In this document: one piece after another, positions 26,403-36,891 of the stretch | Layout: each line of letters opens with the position of its first letter | Position numbering within the stretch: the first letter of the stretch is position 1 | Assembly (NCBI GenBank): GCA_011316305.1 | Contig: SAUG01000060.1 | Location: 248,001 to 312,000, forward strand | Direction: 5' to 3' | DNA: 64,000 nt | Source of the DNA: Rusavskia elegans | Taxonomy: Eukaryota; Ascomycota; Lecanoromycetes; Teloschistales; Teloschistaceae | Made by a program: the position numbers and the translations under genes | The notes under the pieces: generated by a model | What the model saw: the letters and a program-made list of their open reading frames with translations, nothing else | Databases searched by the model: none | What the model was told of the DNA's origin: nothing

Positions 26403-27034
26403 ACTAGGCATCCATGGTTGTCGTATTAAGACTGCTCTATAGTAGTATTTCTATGTAATCAATCGATTCAGCACATAAAAAGGAGACGTAGGAGGTTTGC
26501 CTAGTAGGGCTGAAAGGCGGGTGATTTCCGTGTTGTACTCCGTACCGCTTGCTTTCTATCATCCTCCTCATCTAATAAACATCATCCCACTGAGCATCCG
26601 AGTCTCTTTGCCTGAGACTCTTTACCAACGACTCCTATTCCACTTGTAGCCATCGTAGTGCTTCCTCCGCTTCCTCATCTGCTGCTTCCTGCGCGTCTTT
26701 CGCCGCGTCGATGGGCCTCAAACTCCTCTCGAACACTCCAGGCAACAGCTCAGCCGATTTCCCACACTCTCCTTCATTTGCTGTCACAGCTTGCAATGGC
26801 CTTCGTCGATTTGAACTCCATCCATCACTACCAACCTCCGCACGCACAAGCGCGCCTGTGAAAGGGCGTTCTGCAGTGTCGAAGCGCGGTGCTTCCACGA
26901 TCAGCCACAAGCACAATTCTGTGGCCCCTGCACCGAAGATCACCACGAACGCTGACCTCAAACACTTCGATTTGATCGAACGTGTTGACTACCTCCCCGG
27001 CGATGGAGGCTATCGGTGATCCATTGGGCGAGCC
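26403..27034. other. Transition into the GC-normal island, no gene assigned
   Basis: CpA and TpG return abruptly near 26,400. Open frames exist on both strands here (a 108-codon minus-strand frame at 26,635-26,961 and a 102-codon plus-strand frame at 26,711-27,019), but neither resembles a protein I know. They overlap each other, and the minus frame meets stops just upstream. I see no supported gene. Confidence 0.4.
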
Positions 27035-27521
27035 AGCTCTGGGTTTTGGATCCAAGCGAAGGCCACCACCGGGCGGTTCCTAAATTCAAAACTGGTGGGC
27101 ACTGCATGTTTTGCCAGCGTCAGTGGTTATTTGGGCGTCAGTAAGTGGAACCTTTTTGGCTCTCTCATACAAAGGCTAACAGCCACCCAAGCGCAGCACC
27201 GCTGCGATGACTTGGAATCTCTAGGATACATGCTTCTCTACTTCCTCCGCGGTTGTCTCCCACGGCATGGTCTTCAAGCCACGAATCAAAAGCAAAAGGA
27301 GGAGCTCATCTTGGCATATAAGGTGTCAATCAGTACGAAAGATCTGTGCAAGGGCCTTCCAGGGGAATTCGCCGCTTATTTCGATCATTCGTTCTCGCGG
27401 CTTCGATGACAAACCTCGATACTCCTATATACGCAAACTCTCTCGCGGTCTCTTCATCCGCCAGGCCTTCGACACGATTTCGTGTTGGACGATTCTCAAA
27501 TATTTGATAGCTACACAATGA
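27035..27521 (+). pseudogene. Casein kinase 1 fragment (C-lobe only)
   Basis: The sequence matches the C-terminal half of a CK1 (Hrr25/Yck type) protein kinase domain. A G-T-A-x-x-A-S-V-x-x-Y-L-G-V segment (family GTARYASINTHLGI) is followed by CDDLESLGYMLLYFLRGCLP, KQKEELI, LCKGLPGEFAAYF and FDDKPRYSYIRKL. An intron at 27,141-27,191 (GTAAGT, CTAAC branch, AAG) splices LGV to TQHRCDDLESL, which restores the family sequence. The N-lobe with the ATP loop and the HRD catalytic loop is missing. A frame change near 27,400 separates SFSRLR from GFDDKP, and another lies near 27,070. It is a broken gene copy, not an active kinase; an intact parent gene is expected elsewhere. Confidence 0.8.
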
Positions 27522-28868
27522 ATGAAGGTCGTGCAGGCTAAGTCGGGCATGCCATAAGTTCCAAGTTGGCAATGGCAGTTCTGACCACCGAGGGCACGAC
27601 ATCGACCACTAGTCTAAGTTAGGAAAGAGAAAAATCACGGGGATTTTCTACTTTCAAGGCAGGGGCAGACTTGTATGGTGGCATGATTTTCTCAGGCAGC
27701 TTATAATGGAAGCGATCGAGGTTGCCTGTTCCAAAAACAATCTCCTGCAATAGCAGCATCGTCAGCATCAGCGTTGGCCTCAGCGTTGGCCTCCGCATCG
27801 ACACCACCACTATTATGATCATCATCATCGCTACAGGTCCCGAGGCAAGGGCTGGGCAGAAAGAGCAGAAGAGCCTCGGAAAGAAGCTTTCATGGAGTGC
27901 TTTTACTTGGGCTACAATCAAGGGAGAGTTTTCTTGTATAGCTGCGAAGCGTGTCAGAGAGAGTGGCGTATCACTCCTAAACACCACAAACAATAATACC
28001 AAATAGCACGACGAGCCCGTGAAAGTGCTCTGGCGGAACTAGAGAGGGACGCCTCGAGGAGGAGGAAAGGAGACGTCAGGGAGCTCGGGTTCAAGCTAGC
28101 TTACCGTAGATGGGAGGGTTTTCAACGGATCAGAGACTTAGACTATGTACAACGACATACCTTCCCGCGAACATTATTTTCGTCACAGCAGGGCTAAAAT
28201 CGCAATCCTGCTGGCGGTGAGCGGGGAAATGGGGCAATAGGCGATTAGGGATTAAAATAGGCAATTTCCTAGTCAAAATTTTGGTGTTACAATTGCCTCC
28301 TTGAAGCTGCGAGGCTCTAGATCATCATCGTTCCTAAGTAATAGGAGCAGAGGTAGAGGCGGAGGAGGCGGTAGAGAAATAGTCGGATAGACTTACTTTA
28401 GTAAGGTTTCGGGCGGCGGTCTCGTTTACGGCGACTCTAATATTGATACTGATAGCTGGAACCCCGCTAGCGGTAATAAGATATCTGATTATAGCTTTAC
28501 TAGTACTCGGAATGAGGTGGTTGTTGAGGAGGAAGGGGGTAGGAATGCAGGTATAGATATGTGAATGTATGAGATGATGCTATGGAGGTCTATGTGGAGG
28601 AGGCATGATATAGGCGTTAGGGCTGGCCCTATAACGCTAACCACTATAGGTTAGCCTTCGCTGATATGATAAGAACCCAGATCGAAATCAGAATTCAAAA
28701 TGCCAAGTTAAATTCTGCCTGGCGGTGTGTAAATTATTGTATTTTACAGCGGGGTAAGCGGAATTCTGCAGAAACTAGCCGAATCGGGCGTAATCTTTCA
28801 AACCACCACATATAAAAGTTGGTGATGTTTAAATACGGCTTTTAGCGCGTATTTTTCATATTTCGATC
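27522..28868. other. No gene recognised; remnant of an unknown repeat
   Basis: Two overlapping opposite frames at 27,619-28,006 have no recognisable motif and contain a short direct repeat (cagcgttggcct twice at 27,770-27,795). From about 28,310 to 28,560 a plus-strand frame rich in Gly and Ser is broken by TAG codons and looks like a decayed transposon or gene fragment. It lies downstream of the transposase pseudogene and could be part of the same element. I cannot name it. Confidence 0.35.
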
Positions 28869-28897
28869 GAGATGGCGGAGATGTTCTCCGCCATCTC
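28869..28897. repeat. Perfect 13-bp hairpin
   Basis: Arms gagatggcggaga and tctccgccatctc are exact inverted copies separated by tgt. It lies about 80 bp beyond the stop codon of the transposase pseudogene, so it may belong to the subterminal part of that element or act as a 3'-end structure. Confidence 0.6.
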
Positions 28898-28976
28898 CAT
28901 CAGAATTTATCTCCATGCAACAAAACCTTCTCCATGGCTTAATTAATTATGCATGCGTTCCAGATGCTCCCAAATA

Positions 28977-30580
28977 CTACTCCTCATACAACAGCTTATT
29001 TTTAAGTATCCTGCGAAACCTCCTGCCATTTGTGAGCCTCGTATGTCGCTGGCGGTTGTTTTCCCTACACCTAATATCTCTATGCCTCTGGCCGCTATCT
29101 TGCTCTCGCCTCCCTCGCTTACGCTCTTCCTCCTCCTCACGCTCCCCTCTTTCGAATACAACGCCGTTATTGAATTGGTCCAGGTCGATACTATCCTTAT
29201 GATCGATAGCAAAACTGTATACGTGTATACAAGCAGTAATCCAAGCTATGGCGAGTTGAATATGGGGCTTCCCACGTACACTGACCCTGAGTTTCTTAAG
29301 GGATTGAAAACGGCCTTTGAGATACCCTATGGTATGCTTACTTTTGATCCTGATCTGCGATAACTTCGTATTGAATTTCTTGTTCGGCTTCTTCCTACTT
29401 AAGGGATCTTTGAAGGGAATTACAAGCCAATCCGCTAGGGGGTAGGCAATATCAGCCCAGCAAAACTCTCCAGGGGCTAGGAGTTTCTCGTGTTCTTGTG
29501 CGAGTCTTGTAGCAGCGAAGCAGTGAGAATTATAGCGACTCCCTACGAATCCGGTAGAGTAATCGCAAATCCGAAGGCTAGGAAGGTTTACTACCTGTAT
29601 ATTAATCGAGTATTGGCTCTTGCGATCATACCAGGCGTCGCCGTAATAGGCGGGCTTCTGGTAGAGAGGAATTAATGTGCTATCGACGAAACAGAAGCCC
29701 TCGCGCCAGGCAGGTGTTTGAGACTTCTCCGCCGCCCACTCCTTTGCCTCCTCTTTCTCAGCGTTGTTAGGCCAGCGACAGTGGTCCCGGCGGAGTCTGC
29801 TACCGAGAATCGCGAGGATAACTCGTTTGGTAATAAGATGAATGGTCCCTGTAGAGATTCCTGCCTAATCAGATATTTGATGAATCCCCGCGCCATTTCC
29901 ATGCTCCCCAAACCTCTTAAGAGTAATCAGCCTCCGTATGTCCATTTGCTCAGGGCCATGGCCTGAATCGTTTTCGAGTATCCCGCCTTTCTCCAACACG
30001 TCACATAAAGCGTCAAAGGTCCTAGGATCCATCCGAGCATCCATTCGAAACAGCTTAGGCCGATGCTCGTACCGATGATAGAGACAGAGATCGAGAAGGC
30101 TTGAGGACTTCTCGATCGCGACAGGCGCAACGAGGCGGCGGGTTGTATGTACTGCTAGGAGGACTTGGAGAAGGATCTTGGTGGTCTCCGCGTCGCTCTC
30201 TACCGAGTCGTTTGAGTCGTCTGTATCTTCGCCGGATGAGGAGGCGGCGGCGGAGGAGGAGGGAGATCCTAAAGGCGAAAGGCCATAGAAGGAGGAATAG
30301 GAGGAGTGAGACGAGGTAGGAGACGGCGGTGGAGATGGCGTTGGGGAGCCATCGATCGCCTTGTTAACGCGCCGGAAGATAATTCGCCAGGCAATCTCCT
30401 CAGTGAGCTTCTGCCTGTTACCTTTGTAGGTTATATTAGCTAGGAAGAGGTAGGAAACAGGTCGGGGAAGGCTTTGGGAGTCGCGTTACGCAGGTAGGAG
30501 GTGGAGAAGGCCTCGGGGAAGGTCTCAATCCGCTAGATTTTAGCGCAGAAAGAGCAGGAATCTGTTCGTATAGGAGGAGG
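28977..30580 (-). pseudogene. PIF/Harbinger-like DDE transposase, inactivated
   Basis: A minus-strand frame runs from about 30,485 down to the stop at 28,977-28,979. It opens with a Ser- and Asp-rich N-terminal region, then helix-turn-helix-like sequence around GISTGTIHLITKRV. The DDE_Tnp_4 type nuclease core has FCFVDSTLIPL (first D), QYSINIQVV, DYSTGFVGSR and FCWADIAYPLADW (second D). The third acidic site is in KSKHTIGYLKGRF, where fungal relatives have SEHxIG, so the catalytic Glu is now Lys (codon 29,337-29,339). A TAG at 29,865-29,867 replaces an expected CAG (DQAGIS). Further upstream, 30,440-30,580 reads in a second frame with another TAG (CAKI-stop-RIETF). All three changes are C-to-T or G-to-A in RIP context. 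The fungal family is recognised; the exact ends and TIRs of the element are not. Confidence 0.8.
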
Positions 30581-30706
30581 TGTTCGAGCTTCGTAGTTCG
30601 AACGCTCGTATGCCGAAATCTGATGTATGATCTGTACGAAAACGCTGAGTAATCCGATTTGCCACTTCGTAATGCGAAGTCTCCAACAATTACTTCCAGC
30701 AGGAGC

Positions 30707-30718
30707 GATTACGTAATC
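30707..30718. promoter_or_regulatory. Palindromic GATTACGTAATC site upstream of the fusion gene
   Basis: This perfect 12-bp palindrome contains TTACGTAA, the core bound by Yap-type and other bZIP factors in fungi. It sits 79 bp before the ATG of the HD-kinase gene. A role in its regulation is an inference from position only. Confidence 0.3.
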
Positions 30719-30796
30719 ATTAGAGGGGAAGTTTCGGCCAAGAGAGGATTTCTAACTCTACTCCCCTTCTTCGTTGGGTATATGTGATCTGAAATC

Positions 30797-32258
30797 ATGG
30801 AGGTCCAGGACTGCCACCATCTGTATGAACCGTCCCTTCCGTTCCTCCATACCCTGGAACGTCTTAAAAACATCCCTCGTGCGGGTTGGGTGAAGCGTGG
30901 TGTTCGCTCACCAGAGAGTGTGAGCGACCACTCGTTCCGCATGGTCGTCCTTTGTATGATGCTTGAGGTGTGCCATCAAACCTCGTTCAGTCGCGGTCCT
31001 GCTTACTCAAGCGTAGTCGACCGAAGTTGACCAGGCAAAATGTATACGTATGGCGGCCTTCCACGATATGGGGGAAGCGATTATTGGAGACCTTACTCCC
31101 TATGACGGAGTCTCAAAAGGTAACCTCGTTGCACTGCTTAATTGCAACACAGAGTCTAAGTGATTCTAGAAGACAAACACCTTCGCGAACGGTTGGCCAT
31201 ACGGTTCCTTTCAGCCCTCAATCGACCTGGGAATCCGAGATTCGCTATCGAGCTAGAAAGTCTCTGGGAAGAATACGAGGAGCGCAAGACGAAAGAGGCT
31301 CGACTTGTCCGCGATATTGACGTGTACGAGCGCTTAGTACAGGCCAAGGAATATGAATTACGAGGGCGCGGAGAGCAAGACCTCGGAGAATTCTTCGAGC
31401 AGTGGGAGGAGATGATCACTACTCCCGAAATCAAGAAGTGGACGAAGTCCTTACTGCACGAGAGAGAGACTTTTTGGTCCAGGAGGAAGGCCAGTGCCGT
31501 GATCATCTTTGTGCTTGGTATGTGATCACACAACATCAATTTGCGATTGGCGATTGTCCTAATTAGATTACAGGAGGCCCTGGCGTGGGAAAAGGGACCC
31601 AATGCACAAGACTTGCCCAAGACCTTGGTTTTCAGCATCTATCCGTTGGGGATCTCCTACGTGAAGAAATCCATCAGCTGGACTCTCCGTTTGCCACTTT
31701 CATAAGTGAAAGCATTCAGAGCTCTGTCATCATTCCTGCGCAGTTGACTGTCAATTTACTGAAAGCCAAGATGAGCGCGTCACAGACTCAAGGCAAGAGC
31801 AGGTTTCTAATAGATGGATATCCGAGGAGTATGGATCAGGCTGTCATGTTCGAAGAAGAGGTGCTTAATATCCCATCTCCGCCTGTGGTCCTAGCTCCAA
31901 CGTTTCTTTGACTCAAATTACCAGATTCAGGCTTCGAACTCCGCGGTCCTTCTGGATTGTTCGGAAGATGAGACGTTGCGGCGGTTGAGGATACGAGCAG
32001 AGTCGTCGGGACGAATCGACGATAACCCAGATACTTTCAAAAAGAGACTCGATACCTACCAAAAAGAGAGCTTACCCGTCGTGGATCATCTTCGGCGAAA
32101 GGGTTCAGTCAAAACGGTATGTTCTAAGTTATACATCTGTGTGGGCGCGAACTGAATAGATGTCAAAGGTCAACTCTAATGGGTCTCCGGAAGACGTCTA
32201 CGCTTTACTCAAGCCAGAGGTGGAGGATTTGATTCATCAAGCAGAAGTTAGTTCGTAG
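30797..32258 (+). CDS. Fusion protein: HD-domain 5'-deoxynucleotidase + UMP/CMP-type kinase
   Basis: Six exons (30,797-30,967; 31,017-31,119; 31,170-31,517; 31,574-31,860; 31,925-32,116; 32,160-32,258) sum to exactly 400 codons, giving 399 residues. Residues 1 to about 195 match the HDDC2/YGK1 family that removes phosphate from deoxynucleoside monophosphates. The metal ligands are all present: H45 in SVSDHSFRM, H73-D74 in AFHDMGEAIIGD and an Asp in VRDIDVYE (D142). Residues from about 201 form a short-LID nucleoside monophosphate kinase: P-loop GGPGVGKGT (208-216), DGYPRS, FDC-like LLDCSED and GRIDDN. Intron 3 lies inside the P-loop, so the join cannot be two separate genes read together. The exact donor of intron 4 (31,861 chosen) rests on alignment length with UMP-CMP kinases. 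Likely soluble, acting in pyrimidine nucleotide metabolism. Confidence 0.9.
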
Positions 32259-32785
32259 AAGGAAAGTGGTCTCGGAGTTCCAGGGTCTAGATGTATCACG
32301 CGGTGACATGGTATCCTGAGCTTCTACCAGATAGGTTGTCCGCCATTGGGTCCATAGGCCTCCAATCATACTTTTCGCTGCCATGCGAGAGCTGATGCCC
32401 AACCCGGAGGGAGAGTGCTGCTGGACCTCCTAAACTAGTCATCTTAGGTCACCGTAGGCCATCCGTAACGATTGAACAGTGCGCTCTCCGACAGTCTCAG
32501 ATCTATTTGTGCATGACATTGCATATCTGACGAGTCGGCTCGTCGAGTTGTAGGGCTGCAAATATGTTGAAAGCCAACGGGAGATGTACTTTACCACACG
32601 CAAACTTGACCACTGGGGACGAGCCCCCATCTGCTCAGGGGGGGTGACTAAGCATTTCCCACGTTAAAAGCCGACCGTAGCCTACGGTCGCCTGGGCTAC
32701 CGGGAGCGCACCCTCTGAGAGCCTTAGCGTGTATTCGGAACTTTTGGTGCCATCCTCCTACAAGTTCGAGACCAACAACTCGTCT
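32259..32785. other. Intergenic region between the fusion gene and the regulator
   Basis: No gene is supported. An imperfect palindrome, gaccgtagcctacggtc, lies near 32,671-32,687. The frame of the next gene is open back to just after it, so an upstream start for that gene cannot be excluded. Confidence 0.5.
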
Positions 32786-34548
32786 ATGGAGCAAGCTCTC
32801 CAGCAATGGCGGCTCGCCTATGATATCGAAGATGATGCTTTTGAGTCGCTGATAGCTGTTGTATCTACACAAGGATCTAACCAAGAAAACTTCAGCGCCG
32901 GCAGTTTTGCCCCCCAACCAACGTCGCAGCTCTGGCAATCCCATGCGGAATCCATGCTGTTCCCGATATCAGAAGCCAATTCATCTACAAGTTACGTTTC
33001 TCCCACTCACAGCGCTGGAGCTGCTCCTCTATCAAATGCCATCGTCTCGGAACCTGTCGAGGATTCCGCTTGGAGCCCGATAACCGCGCAAAAGAAGAGT
33101 TCTCCGATAGCGTGTGTCAAGTGCTGGGCTGAGAAGAAGAAGGTATATGTTGGCGATTTCCTGCGCCAGGGCACGATGACCAATAGCTCACTAATCTTAG
33201 TGCGACTCGGGAACTCCATGCAAGAGATGTAGTGATCCAATAGCGACTCGTTTACCCCGCCATTTATGCCTGCGAGTCCGTTTGGTTAACGAAGGCGTGT
33301 TTTCGAAATGTCCGTCACCTTTACAAAATTTGAACTGCAACGCCACTGATTGATGTCCCAGGGGCGGAGCCGTCTTACGAGTCGAAGCTTGTTTGGGAAT
33401 CCCTGCAATGGAGCCATGTCGCAAAATCTGCCTTGTTGACACACGAACAAGGAGGCCCGACTTTGCAGGTTAATTGCCGCGAGTTTTTTGTAACCTCGCC
33501 CGATCAGACCCTGCTTTTTTGGAAGGAGGTAGCCGGCTGGGGATGGATGAACACGACAGCTTACAGCTTGGAAACACCGAAAGTGGATCTCGCTTCCTAT
33601 ATCGACGAGTTTTCTTCCTTTTACCTCAAAAAGGCTAGCGAACAGCCCGACTACCTTGGCCAGATCTTCCGGCTGGCGCAGCTATATCCAAACGTAAGCT
33701 TCTTACTAACCGTCGGATCCAAGACACCATAGTTAATGTATCTTAGGAGCTAATAATACGCCTCGCATTGAGACTATGGGCTGCTAATCGGCTTTTGATG
33801 AAAGGGTGGGAAATTTGTGGCTATGAACGCTTGGGTATGGACATTGTAGGCCGGTTGGAATCACCTTTATACGGATCTGTTCCCGTACCTCGCGTACTTC
33901 AAAATCAGTTGGACCATCTACTCGAGGCCGAGATCGTCAAGACCGAGCAGTATCTTCTGAAGAACCTCCAAAAAGTTATCAGGGCATCGAAACGTTCTGC
34001 CTGGGTCATTACTTTCCTAGGAATTGCTATTTTATTGCACGTTATGGAGCGGGATGCTTGGAGATTGTTGTACTGGGTTAACCACCAGGAACAGGTGAGT
34101 TCTTTCAATTAGCTGCTCAAGGGTTACTGATGAAGCTCAGGTTAACACTTGGCGACATCCTCTTCGGCCGACTGCATTAGTAGAGAAGAGTGTCCACTTT
34201 AGCAACTTGTTGCTGGCACATTTTCATTACGCAGCGCGAGGATTATTACCTTTGGCATTGGATTGGAATGATGGGAAGCAAAAGGAATTGGTATCTCACG
34301 ATACTACAATTATAGCATCGATGCAGTCACTTCAGCGACATGCGATAATTCTAAGTACGTTCGTTCATATCCCTCATTGGCGATGCCAACTAATCAAAAA
34401 TAAAGAAGAGCATTTGGCTCTTGGTCAAAAAGGACGTGATCGATATCTTGAAAGCGATGAGAAGAGCTTAGATTTTACATTAAGCTCTCTGGTCTTGGTG
34501 GACTCGGTGCAATCATATGCAAAATTGGGAGACTTCGTTGGAAATTGA
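32786..34548 (+). CDS. Zn(II)2Cys6 transcription factor
   Basis: Six exons (32,786-33,142; 33,201-33,309; 33,362-33,693; 33,747-34,094; 34,141-34,354; 34,406-34,548) give 500 residues with all phases agreeing. The binuclear cluster is formed across intron 1: C-VK-C-WAEKKK, then C-DSGTP-C-KR-C and a last Cys 12 residues on. The six cysteines are at about 110, 113, 120, 126, 129 and 142. The C-terminal region (LIIRLALRLWAANRLL, a long helical stretch and a late SMQSLQRHA segment) resembles the regulatory part of fungal C6 factors. The cluster lies about 110 residues in, rather than at the N-terminus. The last intron (34,355-34,405, GTACGT, CTAAT) is 51 nt and open, so skipping it would add 17 residues. 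It probably binds DNA in the nucleus; targets are unknown. An earlier start is possible. Confidence 0.85.
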
Positions 34549-35306
34549 ATATATGGACCATATATTTGTCAAGGCTAACGCGGAACCCTCTTAATCACTT
34601 CCAAGCAGATCCGATTCGTAGCGCTCAGTCGGCTCCTTTCTCGGCCTTCATATCGTTGATAGCGTTGAGCTTGAGGTCGCTGATGGATAGACAACTTATT
34701 AGTTCTGTATGAAATCTCAAAATAATCAGACTTTCTTACAAGATCGGTGCAAAATGAGGAGCTATAAGACCAGGAAACCCTTTACGGGGACCAATCGACC
34801 CGCACAGACACCTTCCTTTGGACACTGACACAATCCCTTGCAACTCGCCAGTGCCCGAATCCCCTCCAGCTTCAGGACCGCAGGACACCATATTCCTCTA
34901 ATGACCAGTCCGACTGTGAGCTTGTGGCCAAGAATACCTACGAATCACCAGGGGCCCAGCCACGTCAGCCTCCAGTGGTAGAAGTGTCTGCAATCGAGTA
35001 GTCGGTGCCACAGATTTCTGGCAAACGGAAGAGACCTATATTTAAATCACCGCTCCCACTTCTGGAGAGACTATGGTATCCCTGCAACCTTCCTCGAGCC
35101 TTCTGCGCAGCGACCCGGAGACGGAGCTTGCATCTTAGTAGTAATAATAAAGAACCAAAATCCGTTGAGGTAACATCTAATAGCTGAGACCTGGATATAT
35201 CTAATCTATTTGTGTTATATCCCCACCCTTATGTTGTCTTTGCACGTATCGAAAGGCTTGTTGTCACAATAAACCTTATTACATAGCAAGAACAATACGT
35301 TCGCTG
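34549..35306. other. Intergenic region, no gene supported
   Basis: Short open frames occur (for example 35,005-35,187), but none resembles a known protein or has convincing splice sites. The region lies between the convergent 3' ends of the regulator and the membrane-protein gene, so it holds their terminators. Confidence 0.45.
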
Positions 35307-36891
35307 CTACATCCGTTTGATCTCTCCGTATGCAAGACGCTCTCGAGTTTTGCGGTCCCGCTCCTCCTTACATGCCTTGACAGACACTAAGATCACGTCG
35401 TACTCGGCCGGTCCAGCTATCTGGTTTGGACTCTGGCTAGTCTCGGAGGGACCGTGACTCGCATCGTGCCACCATTGCTCAGGTTTTTCTACACGAGCCT
35501 TCTCTGTTGATATGGGGTTCCGAGTTGTCTCCTCTTCGACACGACCCTGACTCTCATTGTCCCCGAGTCCCCCAGGTCCTTGTGCTGAAGTGCTCTGTCG
35601 GCTCTCTTGTAGTAGGTCGGACCGTGTCGGTGAGCAGAGTCCTGTGTCCGCAAGTGCTTCCTTGTTCGAAGCCACCTGCAAATCCTTTGGCGGTTTTTGA
35701 TCATCGAGGTAGGAGTGATACGCTTCGAAAGGTGGTTTGGTTGGTATTTCCGGGTATGATCTTCCTCGGCTCGAGAGGTTGTCGATAATCTGCGTCTGGC
35801 TATTTACTGTCTGTGCCACCTCACTCTTTCGCTCTTGGTTCCGAGAGACAAGCGCCCGAAGAGGTTGGAGTCCAGTAGCAAAGCGAAAGGCCTGCGCTGC
35901 TTATTAGCTAAAAGCTTTTATAGTATATGGATTTGGTTGACCAACAAGTCGGAGCCCATCTCGCCATTCAGGGAATCGAGCCCCAAGTAATATATAGAGG
36001 AGATTGAGGACAAGAATAGCGATACATATGATACACGCTAAGTTTAAGGCCGTACACTTGCGTTGTACTGTAACACGTCGTAGATAAGCGCAATACCGGG
36101 AAAAGATGCAGGCATATTCCGTGAAAGAGATGATAGAGAGAAACCAGAATGGCAGATGCTGACGGGATGATCTGAACTGTAGGTTAGCATGATATCACAT
36201 ATAGGAGATCCTCGGGTACACTGTACCGATTGTAGGGCGGGAAGGGAAACACTTTCAACGCCGTTGAAGCTAAGCTGTATGCTCCCCATTTCCACGTTAC
36301 ACGTAACGGCCGAGGATCGAGTGCCGAAACGATCAGGGACTATATTGAGGACTTGTTATCGGTGAAAGCCAGGTGAATAGGAAGGACAGACCTCGAACCA
36401 CACAACGCAGGCTATAGAGCTGCAAAGCAGCGAGTCAGAAGCCTGATAGAGCCTCAGCTCCCAGACTTGATTGAATACAGACACTGTGCAGGTTAGCGCT
36501 GACTATGGCGCTATTGTACCACTTGAAGTCATTACCTTGTAGGCTGGCCACGGCCACCAAGGCCGCAGCATTGAGGAAGTGGTAGATGCTGATCAATGTT
36601 TGAGGATTCGAGAAAGAGCAAAGATTCCGTAGATATTGAAGGTAGAGTATGATAAGAGGTACAGGGAGAAGCACGATTGAAATAAAAAGGCAGCATACAC
36701 GGAATGCTGGCGTAGAAGGATCCATAAAGAGAATAGAAAGGCGGTGAGATGGTCCACGGGTAAACATAGGAGATGGAAACAAGGCAAACAAGCCAGGAAT
36801 ATATTTTCCTATCCCATTCGATCTGGGGCACTGCAAGGGACTTTAGTGAGCTGGGGATCGCCATGGCAGCCCCTGAACTATTATGCTCCAC
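35307..36891 (-). CDS. Multi-pass membrane protein of unknown function, C-terminal exons clear
   Basis: The last two exons are well supported. Exon 35,946-36,176 (77 codons) encodes two hydrophobic stretches (PFWFLSIISFTEYACIF and LACIICIAILVLNLLYILL) ending GARFPEWRDGL. An intron at 35,892-35,945 (GTTGGT, GCTAAT branch, CAG) joins it in phase to 35,307-35,891. That last exon adds a polar 194-residue tail rich in Ser, Pro, Glu and Lys. Upstream, a likely start at 36,891 gives MEHNSSGAAMAIPSSLKSL and then hydrophobic segments that appear in more than one frame between 36,430 and 36,840. The exon pattern there is unresolved, or the gene has a frameshift. The layout resembles fungal integral membrane or receptor-like proteins with a cytosolic tail. 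I do not recognise the family. Confidence 0.6.

Noticed and set aside
26635..26961. 108-codon minus-strand open frame at the island edge
   Set aside because: No recognisable motif, overlapped by a plus-strand frame of similar length, and stops occur just upstream in the same frame.
27619..28006. Opposing 127- and 94-codon frames
   Set aside because: They mirror each other over the same bases, contain low-complexity Ile/Met and Leu runs, and match nothing I know.
28943..29363. Plus-strand frames of 95 and 136 codons
   Set aside because: They are antisense shadows of the minus-strand transposase frame, which has clear DDE motifs.
31156..31638. 160-codon minus-strand frame
   Set aside because: It is the antisense of exons 3-4 of the HD-kinase fusion gene, whose plus-strand reading has conserved catalytic motifs.
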